Origin: Kitasatospora sp. MAA19
GTDB lineage: Bacteria; Actinomycetota; Actinomycetes; Streptomycetales; Streptomycetaceae
Length of the DNA stretch: 64,000 nt
Direction: 5' to 3'
Assembly (NCBI RefSeq): GCF_029894125.1
Contig: NZ_JARXYZ010000002.1
Span: forward strand, 434,001 to 498,000
Under the pieces are notes generated by a model. That model did no database searches and was not told the DNA's origin. It saw nothing but the letters and a program-made list of their open reading frames with translations. The position numbers and the translations under genes are program-made. Of this stretch, positions 52,374-62,600 are shown piece after piece (within the stretch, counting starts at the first letter, position 1; every line of letters begins with the position of its first letter).

Positions 52374-53435
52374 TCAGTCGGCCGCCGGGCCGGCCAGGTT
52401 CTTGGTGAGCCACTGCAGCGTGTCCGGGATCATCTTCTTGAAGTCCGAGGTCAGATGCTTGCCGCCGGGCTGCTCGTAGTACTCCAGGGACGCCGGCGGG
52501 GCGGCCTTGGCGACCCAGGCCTTGACCAGCTTGGTCTCGTACGGGTTGGCCCCACCCGCGGTGACCAGCATCTTCACGTCGGCCTTGCCCTGGGCGACCA
52601 GCACGTCGGGGTTGTTGGCCTGCCGCTCGGCCTCGTGGCCCTTCCACAGCCCCGAGTCGGGGACGTAGTAGCCGTCGATCGGGACGGCGGCCTTGTAGAC
52701 GTCCGGGTGCTGCAGGGCGAGCTTGGCGCTGCAGAAGCCACCGGTGGAGGCGCCCATCACGCCCCAGCCGTCGCGGCCCTTCACGGTACGGAAGTTGGCA
52801 CGGACGAAGTCCGGGATGTCCTGGGCCATCCAGGTGCCCATCTTGGGCTGGCCCGGGATGTCGGAGCAGTCCAGCGCGTTGTGCTCGTCGCTGTTGAAGT
52901 TCTGCACCGGCATGATCATGATGAACGGGTGGGCCTTGCCGGCCTTGACCAGTGCCTCGTTGTCCTCCTGGATCGGCAGCTGGTTGTCGGTCCAGGTGTT
53001 GTAGCCGTTGCTCTGGCCGCCCGCGAAGAGGGTGAGCACCGGGAAGCCGGTCTTGGCGTACTTGGGGTCGTTGTACTCGGGCGGCAGCCAGACCCAGACC
53101 TTGCCGGAGACGCCGGACTTCGCACCGGTCACCGTGGTCACCATGATCGGGCCCGCGGCGGTGTCCCGGGCCTTGGTCAGGGCGGCGTTCGGGCCGGTGG
53201 GCATCAGCACCTTCCCGCTGGCGACCGCAGGCTCCGCGTTGGCGGGCGCGGCCGTGGCGGCGCCGGCGGCGGTCGGTCCGCCCGCGGCGGTGCCGCTCGC
53301 ACCCGGGGTGCCGGCCGCCTTGGCGCCGTCCTCCTTCCCGCCGCCGGAACTCCCGCAGGCTGCCAGCGAGGCGGCCAGGGCGAGCACGGCGGCGCCGGTC
53401 AGAACGGCGCGGGAACGGGACGACTGCCTAAGCAC
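52374..53435 (-). CDS. Secreted lipoprotein esterase (esterase D / antigen 85-like fold)
   Basis: This 353-residue protein has a lipoprotein signal (LAASLAAC, Cys27), a low-complexity Ala/Gly linker to about residue 75, and an alpha/beta hydrolase fold. The nucleophile elbow is GVMGASTGGFCS (Ser near residue 230), and the likely catalytic His is in PGGKHLTSDF. The family includes esterase D-type and mycolyltransferase-like enzymes. Substrate unknown. GTG 53435 is the start; a 20-bp repeat pair (53544-53583) lies in its leader. Confidence 0.82.
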   Translation of the reverse strand: MLRQSSRSRAVLTGAAVLALAASLAACGSSGGGKEDGAKAAGTPGASGTAAGGPTAAGAATAAPANAEPAVASGKVLMPTGPNAALTKARDTAAGPIMVTTVTGAKSGVSGKVWVWLPPEYNDPKYAKTGFPVLTLFAGGQSNGYNTWTDNQLPIQEDNEALVKAGKAHPFIMIMPVQNFNSDEHNALDCSDIPGQPKMGTWMAQDIPDFVRANFRTVKGRDGWGVMGASTGGFCSAKLALQHPDVYKAAVPIDGYYVPDSGLWKGHEAERQANNPDVLVAQGKADVKMLVTAGGANPYETKLVKAWVAKAAPPASLEYYEQPGGKHLTSDFKKMIPDTLQWLTKNLAGPAAD

Positions 53436-53899
53436 GGTGAGGACTCTCCGACCGATGTCACGCCCGGTCCGTCTGGCCGGGCTGTGGCCCCCCGGTGGGG
53501 CCGGACAGGCCCGGGGGCGCGGCGCTGGTGCGGTCCCCGGGGTGGTGGCGCGCCCTCCCTCGCGGTGGCGCGCCTTCCTGCGATCTTATGACGTGGGCCG
53601 GGGTGGCCCGGTTGCGTGGTGGCCACCGGAAATCCAATGTTTGTTCGCGATCAGGTAAAGACCTTCACCTCTCCCCCCGGTCGACGGGGGCCGAACGGCG
53701 GGGGCACAGTCTCCGGCCGGCCCGACCGCGTGGATTTTGGGGCCTTCGACCAGTGACGGCGGCCCGCGCATCCGCAACGATCGGCTCACGCCAGGGCCCG
53801 CGCGGACCAGCGAGCCGGGCGAACCACTACCGGACGAACCACCAGCGGGCGAACCACTACCGGGCGGACCGTCGACCCGAGCAGACCGAGGAGAGCGCC
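53436..53899. other. 464-bp gap between esterase and SDR genes
   Basis: It contains a 20-bp direct repeat pair at 53544-53583, an AT-richer stretch at 53625-53660 that could hold divergent promoters, and the 15-bp tandem array at 53802-53876. No gene was found. Confidence 0.6.
53802..53876. repeat. 15-bp tandem repeat, five copies
   Basis: Units begin at 53802, 53817, 53832, 53847 and 53862. Two are identical (GGGCGAACCACTACC). The array ends 23 bp before the SDR start codon, so it lies in the 5' leader. Confidence 0.9.
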
Positions 53900-54643
53900 A
53901 TGCCCCAGCAGATCGCCGTCGTCACCGGAGCCGGGAGCGGGGTCGGCCGGGCCGTGGCGGTCGAACTGGCCGCGGCCGGCTGGCAGCTGGTGCTGGCCGG
54001 CCGACGGGCCGAGCCGCTGCGGGAGACCGCCCGGCTGGGCGGCGCCCCGGCCGCGGTGGTGCCGACCGACGTCACCGACCCGGCCGCGGTGGACGCGCTG
54101 TTCGCCGAGGCCGCCGAGCGCTTCGGCCGGGTGGACCTGCTGTTCAACAACGCCGGCACCTTCGGCGCGGCCGTGCCGGTGGAGGACCTGGAGGTCGAGG
54201 CCTGGCGGGCCGTGGTCGACCTCAACCTGACCGGGGCCTTCCTCTGCGCCCGGGCCGCGTTCCGCCGGATGAAGGCTCAGGACCCGCAGGGCGGCCGGAT
54301 CATCAACAACGGCTCGATCTCGGCGCACGTCCCGCGCCCGCACTCGATCGCGTACACCGCGACCAAGCACGCGATCACCGGGCTGACCAAGTCGCTGTCG
54401 CTGGACGGCCGCCCGTACCGGATCGCCTGCGGGCAGCTCGACATCGGCAACGCGGCCACCGACATGACCGCCGCGATGAGCGCCGGGGTGCGGCAGGCGG
54501 ACGGGCGGATCGCGGTCGAGCCCACCATGGACGTGGCCGACGTGGCGCGTACCGTCCGGCACATGGCCGAGCTGCCACTGGAGGCGAACGTGCAGTTCGC
54601 CACCGTGATGGCGACCGCCATGCCGTACATCGGACGGGGCTAG
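53900..54643 (+). CDS. SDR-family oxidoreductase
   Basis: This 247-residue short-chain dehydrogenase has the cofactor motif [17 protein letters not shown], the NNAG segment in [12 protein letters not shown], and catalytic Ser/Tyr/Lys in [22 protein letters not shown]. It is a single-domain classical SDR; the substrate is unknown. ATG 53900 has GAGGAG 6 nt upstream. Its leader contains a 15-bp tandem repeat array. A terminator lies between it and the convergent amylase gene. Confidence 0.88.
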   Translation: MPQQIAVVTGAGSGVGRAVAVELAAAGWQLVLAGRRAEPLRETARLGGAPAAVVPTDVTDPAAVDALFAEAAERFGRVDLLFNNAGTFGAAVPVEDLEVEAWRAVVDLNLTGAFLCARAAFRRMKAQDPQGGRIINNGSISAHVPRPHSIAYTATKHAITGLTKSLSLDGRPYRIACGQLDIGNAATDMTAAMSAGVRQADGRIAVEPTMDVADVARTVRHMAELPLEANVQFATVMATAMPYIGRG

Positions 54644-54710
54644 GGCGTCCAGCCCCAGGGTCCGCCGGGCAGGACCCGGACCGGACGGGGAAAGCGGCGC
54701 CCCCCCGGGG

Positions 54711-54742
54711 GGACCCCCGTCAGGCCGGGCTGACGGGGGTCC
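54711..54742. terminator. Bidirectional terminator between SDR and amylase genes
   Basis: A perfect 13-bp stem (54711-54723 and 54730-54742) with loop GCCGGG, extended by further GC pairing outside. Confidence 0.85.
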
Positions 54743-54766
54743 CGGGGTCGGAGGGGTCCGTCAGCC

Positions 54767-56506
54767 CTACGGCCGCCAGGTGTCGTTCAGGGTGACCAGG
54801 CCCGAGGCTGGCACGGTCGCCGTCCGGTTGGCCCCGGACTCCCAGGTCACCGCGCCGCTCGCGTCCGTGCGGACGTACTTGTACTGGAAGGCGGTGCCGG
54901 CCGGCAGCGTGAGCGACAGCGACCAGACCGGGTAGCCGGCCGAGGAGAGCGGCAGTGCCTTGGCCGGGTCCCAGCCGCCGAGCGCGGGGACGTCGCCGAC
55001 CACGGAGACGTTCTGGCCGTACGCGGTGGTCGCGTTGACGTTGAACGAGGCTCCGGAGGCGCTCGTCGCCCCGCCCTGGAGGTACAGGGCGACCGCGTCG
55101 CCCGCGCCGATCGTCGCGGTGAACTGCCCGTTCGCACCCACCTGGTAGGTCGGGCCGGTGCAGCCGCCGCCCGGCTGCGGGTCGCCGTGCTGGACGTCGC
55201 AGTAGGTGCCGGCCGCGAGCCCGGTCTGGAAGGTCTGGGTGATCGCGCCGCTCTCGTGGTTGATCGCCACGTAGCCCTTGTTCCCGCGGCCGAAGGCGAT
55301 CGCGTTGCTGCCGTTGGACCACCAGTTGGTCACACCGGTGCCCGCGACGGCGTTGCGGAAGCCGACCATGTTGGCGATCTGCCGCCAGGCGTGGGTGCAG
55401 TTCCAGCCGTCCTGGTAGCAGGCGTTGACGGTTCCGCCGTTGGGCGGTCCGTCGTCCTTGTTGGTGAAGGCGTAGCCGGAGTAGACGTTGGGCGCGCCGT
55501 ACGGCGAGGCGAGCAGGAAGACGTTGGCCAGCGTGTAGGTGCTGCCGTCGGCGTAGGTGAGGGTGGAGCCGTTGCGCTCGGTGTCCCAGTTGTCGACGAA
55601 GGAGCGCGCCTGCGCGCTCGGCAGGTAGCCCCAGGAGGCTCCCCAGGAGGCCAGGTTGGCGAGCTTGTCGCTGGTGAACATGCGCTTGAGGTCGGTGCCG
55701 ACGCGAAACTCGTCGACGTCGCCGGTGCCGGTGTACTCGGTGGGCTGGACCGGCTCGCCGGCGCCGTAGATGACCTCCTGCACCCAGTAGGCCTTGGGGT
55801 TGGCCATCTTCGCCTTGATCGCGGCGAGGTCGCCGGCGGCGATGTGCTTGGCGGCGTCGATCCGGTAGCCGTCGACGCCGAGCGAGCCGAGGTCGTCCAG
55901 GTAGTGCGCGATGGTGGTCTGGACGTACGCGCTGCCGGTGTCCAGGTCCGCGAGGCCGACCAACTCGCAGTTCTGCACGTTGGAGCGGTCCTGGTAGTTG
56001 GTGATCGGCTGGCGGCAGGAGTGGAAGTCCTGGTCCTGGTAGGTGCCCGGGTAGGTGTACTTGGTGTAGGCGGTGCCGCCGGTGCCGGTGCCGGAGCCGG
56101 CCGTCATGTGGTTGACGACCGCGTCGGCGATGACCTTGACCCCGGCCGCGTGGCAGGTGTCGACCATGTTCTTGAAGGACGTCCGGTCGCCGAGCCGCCC
56201 GGCGATCTTGTAGCTGACCGGCTGGTAGGAGGTCCACCACTGCGGGCCCTGGATGTGCTCCTGGGGCGGCGAGACCTCGACGAAGCCGTAGCCCTTCGGG
56301 CCGAGCGTCGAGGTGCAGGCCTGGGCGACCGAGTCGAAGCGCCACTCGAAGAGGGTGGCGGTGACGTCCTTGCCGCCGTTGGCGGGCGGGGAGGCCTGGG
56401 CGGCGGGGGCGCCGAGGGAGGTGCCGAGCGAGAGCGCGAGCGCCGCCGAGGCGGCGAGCGCACCGGCCGCGCGGGCGGGTCGGCGGGTGGGGGCGGTGGT
56501 GACCAC
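54767..56506 (-). CDS. Secreted alpha-amylase (GH13) with C-terminal CBM20
   Basis: This 579-residue exported enzyme begins with a signal peptide (cleavage near AQASPP, residue 38). The GH13 catalytic domain shows the conserved regions [17 protein letters not shown] (nucleophile Asp), the acid/base Glu in VQEVIYG, and [11 protein letters not shown], which has Trp where FVDNHD is usual; this variant occurs in actinobacterial amylases. The last ~95 residues ([20 protein letters not shown] to FQYKYVR) form a CBM20 starch-binding domain. It hydrolyses alpha-1,4 links in starch outside the cell. GTG 56506 has AGGAG 5 nt upstream. Confidence 0.94.
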   Translation of the reverse strand: MVTTAPTRRPARAAGALAASAALALSLGTSLGAPAAQASPPANGGKDVTATLFEWRFDSVAQACTSTLGPKGYGFVEVSPPQEHIQGPQWWTSYQPVSYKIAGRLGDRTSFKNMVDTCHAAGVKVIADAVVNHMTAGSGTGTGGTAYTKYTYPGTYQDQDFHSCRQPITNYQDRSNVQNCELVGLADLDTGSAYVQTTIAHYLDDLGSLGVDGYRIDAAKHIAAGDLAAIKAKMANPKAYWVQEVIYGAGEPVQPTEYTGTGDVDEFRVGTDLKRMFTSDKLANLASWGASWGYLPSAQARSFVDNWDTERNGSTLTYADGSTYTLANVFLLASPYGAPNVYSGYAFTNKDDGPPNGGTVNACYQDGWNCTHAWRQIANMVGFRNAVAGTGVTNWWSNGSNAIAFGRGNKGYVAINHESGAITQTFQTGLAAGTYCDVQHGDPQPGGGCTGPTYQVGANGQFTATIGAGDAVALYLQGGATSASGASFNVNATTAYGQNVSVVGDVPALGGWDPAKALPLSSAGYPVWSLSLTLPAGTAFQYKYVRTDASGAVTWESGANRTATVPASGLVTLNDTWRP

Positions 56507-56522
56507 GTCGTCTCCTGGGGGT

Positions 56523-56588
56523 GGCTGGGGTGGGGCAGCCGGAAGTGAAGCCCGCGGCTGGGGTGGGGCAGCCGGAGGTGGAGCCTGC
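56523..56588. repeat. 33-bp tandem repeat, two copies, in the amylase leader
   Basis: Units 56523-56555 and 56556-56588 differ at three positions. They sit just upstream of the amylase start, between the ribosome site and the putative operator. Confidence 0.88.
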
Positions 56589-56621
56589 AGGAAGTTTCTG
56601 TAACTTGCCGGAAACTTGCAG
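56585..56621 (-). promoter_or_regulatory. MalR-like operator candidate of the amylase gene
   Basis: CTGCAGGAAGTTTC (56585-56598) and GAAACTTGCAG (56611-56621) form an inverted repeat, with a third CTTGC-like half in between (TAACTTGCC). Streptomyces amylase genes are known to carry CTTGCAG/CTTGCAA repeats bound by the LacI-family regulator MalR/Reg1 (from memory). The site lies 79-115 bp upstream of the amylase start. Confidence 0.55.
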
Positions 56622-56703
56622 CGCTGAACCTAGGGCCGCCGGGAGACAGCGTCAAGGTCCTTGGAGGAACGTTTCTTCACAACCGCGCCCGCGCCCACGA
56701 CAA

Positions 56704-56731
56704 GGGCCCGGCGACCGTAGCCGCCGGGCCC
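56704..56731 (-). terminator. Terminator after the M4 peptidase gene
   Basis: GGGCCCGGCG (56704-56713) pairs with CGCCGGGCCC (56722-56731). A second stem, ACCGGGCCC/GGGCCCGGT at 56749-56770, lies nearer the stop codon. Confidence 0.8.
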
Positions 56732-56776
56732 CTCACCTGTCCTGGTTCACCGGGCCCGCGGGGGCCCGGTCCGGCC

Positions 56777-59110
56777 TCAGCCGGTCTGGACGGAGGTGTC
56801 GTCGATCACGAAGCTCGTCTGCAGCGAGGTGTCCTCGGTGCCGGTGAACTTCACGGTGACCGTCTGGCCCGCGTAGGACGAGAGGTCGAAGGTGCGCTGC
56901 TGGTAGCCGGCCGCGGCGTCCACGTTGGAGTAGGTCTTCAGCGTGGTGCCGTTCACCGACACGGCCAGCTTGTCGTACGCGGTGGTGCCGGTCTCGGCGG
57001 TGTCGATGTGCAGCCAGAAGCTCAGCGTCGCCTTGCAGCCGGCCGGGATGGTCACCGTCTGCGAGACCGAGTCGGTGTGCGAGGAGCCGTAGCCGTCCAG
57101 CCACGCCTTCCACGATCCGCCGTGGGCCGCCTGCGAGGAGCTGTTGTCCACCACGCCGGAGCTGGCCGTCCACGGCGCCGCGGTGCCGGTCTCGAAGCCC
57201 GCGTTGCCCAGCAACTGGGTCGGCGTGCAGGAGCCGCCACCGCCGGCCACGGTCCAGGTGAAGCTGGTGGTCCCGGACTTGCCGGCCGCGTCCTTCACCG
57301 TGACGGTCGTGTTGTAGGTGCCCGCGGTGTTGGCGGTGCCGGTGATCGCGCCGGTGGAGGCGTTGATGACCAGGCCGGTGGGCAGGCCGGTGGCCGCGTA
57401 GGACAGCGGCGCGGTGCCACCGGAGGCCTTGATCTGCAGGTTCACCGCGCTGCCGAGCGCGGTGGACTGGTTGCCCGGGTTGGTGACGGTGACGCCGCCC
57501 GGGTTGGGCAGCGAGCCGACGTTGACGGCGGCCCAGGCGGTGGCGACCGCGTTGTACTCGGCGCTGTTCGCGCCGTACAGGTCGGTGGCCGCGTTCAGGG
57601 TCGCGGTGCGGGCGGCGGCGTAGTCGGTGGTGGAGGTCATGTACGCGGTCAGCGCCTTGTACCAGACCTGCTGGGCCTTGTCCCGGCCGATGCCGGTGAC
57701 GGCGATGTTGTTGACCGTCGGGCTGTTGTAGCTGACGCCGTTGATCACCTTGGCGCCGCTGCCCTCGGCCAGCAGGTAGAAGAAGTGGTTGGCGACACCG
57801 GACGAGTAGTGCACGTCCAGGTTGCCGACGCCCGAGTACCAGGAGTCGGCCGACTGGCCGTCCTTGGAGGGCTTGTCCATGTAGCGCAGCGGCGTGCCGT
57901 TGCCGTTGATGTCGATCAGCTCGCCGATCAGGTAGTCCGGCACGTCGGCGGACAGGTTGGCGTAGAACTCGACCATCGAGCCGAAGATGTCCGAGGTGGC
58001 CTCGTTGAGGCCGCCGGACTCGCCCGAGTAGTTCAGGTTGGCGGTGGCCGAGGTGACGCCGTGGCTCATCTCGTGGCCGGAGACGTCGAGTTCGGTCAGC
58101 GGGTGGGTGTCGCCCGAGCCGTCGCCGTAGGTCATGCAGAAGCAGCTGTCGTCCCAGAACGCGTTGACGTAGCCGGTGTCGTAGTGGACCCGGCTCATGG
58201 CGCCGACGCCGTCGTTCTTGATGCCGTTGCGGCCGAAGGTGTTCTTGTAGAAGTCCCAGGTGACGGCGGCGCCGAACTGGGCGTCCACGGCGGCCGACTC
58301 GCGGTTGCTGGCCTGGCCGTTGCCCCAGGTGTCGCTGGACTTGCTGAACAGCGTGCCGTTGCCGGACGTGCCGTTCTTCATGTCGGTGGTGTACTGGCCG
58401 CCGCGGGTGGCGTCCTTCAGCGAGTACGTCGAGCCGCTCTGGGTGGTGGTCAGCGGCACCTGGCCGACGAACACGCCGGTGCCGGAGCCGCGCTTGATGC
58501 CGTCGGCCTTGCTGAGCACGTCGCCCGTCTTGGCGTCGGTGACGACGTGCAGCTTGCTCGGGGTGCCGTCGGACTCGCGGCCGGCGACGACGGTCTCCCA
58601 GGCGAGCTTCGGAGTGCCGTCGGCGGCCCAGACGACCAGGCGCGGCGCGGTGTCGACGGCGGCGCCCTGCTCGGCGGCGAGCGCGGCGGCCTGGGCCTTC
58701 GGCGCGGCCTGGGCCGGCGTGGTGTCGACGCCGGTGAGGTTGGCCTCGCTGGCCTTGGTCACGCTCTTGGTGGCGCCCGCGGCGTCCTGGTGGACGATCA
58801 GGTCGCCGCCGAGCACCGGGAGTCCGGCGTAGGTGCGCTCGTAGCGCAGGTGGCGGCCGCCGTTGGCGTCCTGGACGACGTCCTTGGTGACCAGCTTCTC
58901 CTGGCTGCTCAGGCCCAGGGCCTGGGCGACGGACGCGGACTGCTGGTTCGCGGAGGCGATCAGCGCGGCCCGGGCCGACTGCTGGGTGGCGACGGCGGTC
59001 GGGGCGTCGGGCGTGGCCGCCTGGGCGATGACCGGTATGCCGGTCACCAGCAGCGCGGTGGTGGCGGCCATGACAACCGCTGCCTTCCGGGCGTGAGCGT
59101 AACGGGACAT
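56777..59110 (-). CDS. Secreted M4-family (thermolysin-like) metallopeptidase with C-terminal accessory domains
   Basis: This 777-residue preproenzyme starts with a signal peptide ending near AQAATPDAP, then an FTP/PepSY propeptide of about 190 residues. The M4 domain has the zinc motif in DVSGHEMSHGVTSATANL (near residue 345) and the third ligand in GLNEATSDIFGSMVE. After about residue 560 come a putative Ig domain (GSAVNLQIKASGGTAPLSY, TGLPTGLVINASTGAITGT) and a C-terminal jelly-roll-like domain of about 150 residues (LLGNAGFETGTAAPWTASSG to DDTSVQTG), perhaps for binding or pro-region folding. ATG 59110 has AAAGGAG 6 nt upstream. Confidence 0.93.
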   Translation of the reverse strand: MSRYAHARKAAVVMAATTALLVTGIPVIAQAATPDAPTAVATQQSARAALIASANQQSASVAQALGLSSQEKLVTKDVVQDANGGRHLRYERTYAGLPVLGGDLIVHQDAAGATKSVTKASEANLTGVDTTPAQAAPKAQAAALAAEQGAAVDTAPRLVVWAADGTPKLAWETVVAGRESDGTPSKLHVVTDAKTGDVLSKADGIKRGSGTGVFVGQVPLTTTQSGSTYSLKDATRGGQYTTDMKNGTSGNGTLFSKSSDTWGNGQASNRESAAVDAQFGAAVTWDFYKNTFGRNGIKNDGVGAMSRVHYDTGYVNAFWDDSCFCMTYGDGSGDTHPLTELDVSGHEMSHGVTSATANLNYSGESGGLNEATSDIFGSMVEFYANLSADVPDYLIGELIDINGNGTPLRYMDKPSKDGQSADSWYSGVGNLDVHYSSGVANHFFYLLAEGSGAKVINGVSYNSPTVNNIAVTGIGRDKAQQVWYKALTAYMTSTTDYAAARTATLNAATDLYGANSAEYNAVATAWAAVNVGSLPNPGGVTVTNPGNQSTALGSAVNLQIKASGGTAPLSYAATGLPTGLVINASTGAITGTANTAGTYNTTVTVKDAAGKSGTTSFTWTVAGGGGSCTPTQLLGNAGFETGTAAPWTASSGVVDNSSSQAAHGGSWKAWLDGYGSSHTDSVSQTVTIPAGCKATLSFWLHIDTAETGTTAYDKLAVSVNGTTLKTYSNVDAAAGYQQRTFDLSSYAGQTVTVKFTGTEDTSLQTSFVIDDTSVQTG

Positions 59111-59602
59111 GCGGACTCCTTTTCCGACCGGTGCGGGTTCGCACGCGGTGGAGAGAACCTGGGCCGCAGGGTTGCGGCGCAGTGGGGGCCCCCGCCCGCG
59201 GTGTGCGACGGGGGTGCGGTAGCGGTGCTCACAAGTCGTTGCAGGGTTGGGAGGCGCTGCACCTGAACCGGTCAGCTGCACCGGGGGGTGGGGCCCCCTC
59301 GTCTGCAGCCGCAGGAATCGTGGCAGCAAACGAGCCGTTAATGACAGATGCATGCCACGGAATGGCCGATTCATTACCGAAACCGTATGCGCGACTGTTC
59401 GTCAGTTGTGTTACCCCATTGCGAACTCGTGAACACGGTTTTCATGATCCGGGTAAAGTTCGATCACTTCCGGATGTCACTGACCAGCGCTCAGGGCCCC
59501 CGCCCGCACCACCCGGTGTCCCGCGGCGCCGAGCGGGCGCGGCACATCACACTTCCGGCCGTGCCATCGGTGGTTTCCGGCCACCGGGCGGCCAAAACGA
59601 AG
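59111..59602. other. AT-richer regulatory gap upstream of the M4 peptidase gene
   Basis: A stretch of nearly 500 bp has no convincing gene. 59330-59500 is distinctly AT-richer than the rest of the window and should contain the M4 peptidase promoter. I found no operator that I can name. Confidence 0.6.
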
Positions 59603-59639
59603 CGGGTCCCGCACCACCCCAACGGTGGTGCGGGACCCG
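59603..59639 (-). terminator. Terminator after the amylopullulanase gene
   Basis: A perfect 16-bp stem (59603-59618 and 59624-59639) with loop CCAAC follows the stop codon on the minus strand. Confidence 0.92.
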
Positions 59640-59660
59640 GGAGTTCCGGTTACGGTCCGA

Positions 59661-62600
59661 TCAGCCCTGGACGAACACCGCCACGGTGCGGCCCGGCACG
59701 GTGAAGGTGCCGGTCGCGGCGTCGAAGCCGGACTGCTTCACCACCTCGTCCGCGCCGCCCGCCTGGACCGGGTGCAGGGCCTGGCCCGTCCCCCTCAGGG
59801 CCGCCACGGTCTGCGCCTGCGCGGTCGGCGTGGCGTTGAACACCACGGTGACGCCCTTCTCGGCCCCCTTCAGCCCGGTGCCGTCCAGGTGCAGGGTGAT
59901 CACCCCGGGCGTCTCGCCGGGCGTGCCGGAGAGCGGGTAGGACAGCCGCTGCTGGACGGCGGCCAGGGTCGGCAGGGAGAACAGCGGGGAGGACTGCTTG
60001 ATCCGAAGGAACTGCTGGTACTGCGCGGTGGTCGCGCGGATCTCGGCCGCCCCCATGGTCAACTTCGGGTTGGCCAGCAGGGACTGCGCGGTCGACCACA
60101 TCTCCTTGTTGTCCGCCGCCGGCGGCAGGCCACGGCCCCAGCCGTTGCCCTGTCCGGCGTCCCAGTGGATCGCGTTGAACCAGTCACCCGAGTCGTAGGA
60201 GTTGGCGTCCAGCGACTTGGAGCGCAGCAGGTCGCTGCCGGCCTGGGCGAAGCCCGCGCCCTGGGTGAGCGCGGTGAGCGATAGCCCGAGGGCCTGCATC
60301 CGGGCCCGGTCGGCGGGCGCGGTGCCGGTCGGCAGCTTGTAGGCGAGCGCGTCGAACAGGTCGGTGTTGTCGTGGGCGTCCACGTACTCCACCGCCTCGC
60401 CCGGCTTGGCCGCGTACCCGGTCGGGGCGCCGTTGTAGTCGACCTGCGCGCCGGTGACGGCCTTGCCCGAGCTGTCGGTGAAGGAGTAGCCGGCCAGGTT
60501 GCCGGTCAGTCCTACCTTCAGCTGGTCCATCTGGTGCAGCAGCCGGGCCTTCTGCTCCTGCGGGCTGCCGTTGGCGGGCGAGCCGTTGGGGTCGGTGTAC
60601 AGGCCCGAGGCGAAGCCCTGCTGCGGGGCGGAGCTCAGCATGAAGTTGCCGCCGCGGGCGGCGTCGCGGATCCGGTCGTCGAAGGTGGCGATGCCGGTGC
60701 CGGCCAGGTTGAGCTGGGTGGCCTGCTCGAACCGGGCGTTGTTCGCGACGACGCCGAAGTTCCAGCCCTCGCCGTAGAGGAGGACGTTCCGGCCGTCGAC
60801 GCCGTCGGAGTCGGGCGTCATCTTCCGCAGCGCGGCCTGCACGTCCAGCATGGTGGATTTCGGGTCCAGGCCCATCAGGTCGAAGCGGAAGCCGTCGACC
60901 TTGTACTCGCGGGCCCAGGTGGTGACCGAGTCGACCACGAGCCGGTTCATCATGGCGTGTTCGGGCGCGGTGTCGGCGCAGCAACTGTCCGTGGTGACCT
61001 TGCCGTTGGCGTCCAGCCGCTGGTAGTAGCCGGGGACGACCCGGTCCAGCACCGAGTGCTCGGCCTGGCCGCTGGCGGCGGTGTGGTTGTAGACGACGTC
61101 CAGCACCACCCGCAGTCCGGCCTCGTGCATCGCCTGCACCATCTGCCGGAATTGCACCGTGCGGGCAACGCCGTTCGGCTCGGTGGCGTACGACCCCTCC
61201 GGCACGGTGTAGTGCAACGGGTCGTAGCCCCAGTTGTACGCGTCGTCGGCGGCCACGGCCGCCACGCACTCCTGCTGCTTCGGGCCGTCCGGGGGAAGGG
61301 ACTTGAGGTCGCAGGCCGGCAGCTTCTGGTCGGCCCGGTTCTCCCGGATGGTGGCGATGTCGAAGGTCGGCAGCAGGTGGACGGTGGTCACCCCGGCCTT
61401 GGCGAGCTCCCGCAGGTGCTGCATGCCGGCCGACTGCGACTCGGTGAACGCCAGGTAGGTGCCGCGCTCGGCGGCCGGGACGGTGGTGTCCTCCACCGAG
61501 AAGTCCCGGACGTGCAGTTCCTGGATCTGCTGCTGCGCCGGCGGGACGGCCTTCGGGACGGCCTGCTCCTCCCAGCCCTTCGGCTTGAGCTCCTTGGCGG
61601 CGAGGTCGGCGACCAGGCTGCGCCGGGAGTCGGTGGACAGCGCCACCGAGTACGGGTCGGTGACGGTGTTGACCACCACCTGCTGCACCGAGGGCGCCCA
61701 GACCTTCACCTGGTACAGGTAGTACTTGCCGTCCAACTCGGCCTTGTCGCGGACGACTTCCCACACGCCGGTCTCGTCGTCCAGCTTCAGCGGCAGCGTC
61801 TTCGGGGTGCCCCCGGTCGCGCTGTCGAAGACCTGGACGGACACCTCCTGCGCGGTCGGCGCCCACACCGAGAGCGCCACCTTGCCGTTGTAGTAGGCCG
61901 GGCCGAAGTCCACCCGGCCGGTGCGGCGCGCGTACAGGTCGTCCAGCACGCCCGGGATCTGCACCCCGGTGGCGGCCAGGACGGCACCGCTGGGCAGGTG
62001 TTCGGTGAACAGCAGCTGGCCGCGCAGCGCCGCCGGGACGCGGGCGGTGTCGCGGGCGTCCACGGTGAAGGCCCGGTAGCCCGCCAGGTGCGGGTACTCG
62101 GCCTTCTGGGCGTCGGTCAGGCCGCCCTGGACGGGGGTGAGCCGGATCCACCGGCCCGGCCCGGTCAGCGCGCCCTTGTCGGCGCGGATGCCGCCCTCGG
62201 GGTCGTACACCAGCTGGGCGCTGGTGCCGCCGGCCAGGGCCGCGTCGTTCGCGCCGTAGCCGGCCGGGACGACGACGGTCCTCGCGTCGATCCACTGGGC
62301 CTTGGCGCTGCCGAGGTCCACCTGCGCGGAGGCGGCGGGGTTCTGCGGCAGCAGGTAGCCCTCGCGGCCGCCGAGGATCCACACCTCGCGGCCGTTGACC
62401 GCGAAGTCCAGCGACTGGTCGGCGGGCAGGTCCTTGTCGTTGCCCTTGTGCAGGATGTAGCTGAGGCTGGTCGCGCCGGGGGCCAGCGGCACCTCGAAGA
62501 CGGCGCCGAAGGCGTCGCGGCGCACCGGCGTCAGCGGCTTGCCCCAGTCGGTGGGGGTGGCGGCGCCGGTCCAGTCGTGCAGGCCCCAGCCGTCGTAGTC

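Noticed and set aside
46097..54643. Natural-product gene cluster around the P450
   Set aside because: Neighbouring genes are unrelated single genes (ArsC-like, PPOX, DUF1697, FHA, hemerythrin); no synthase or tailoring set is present.
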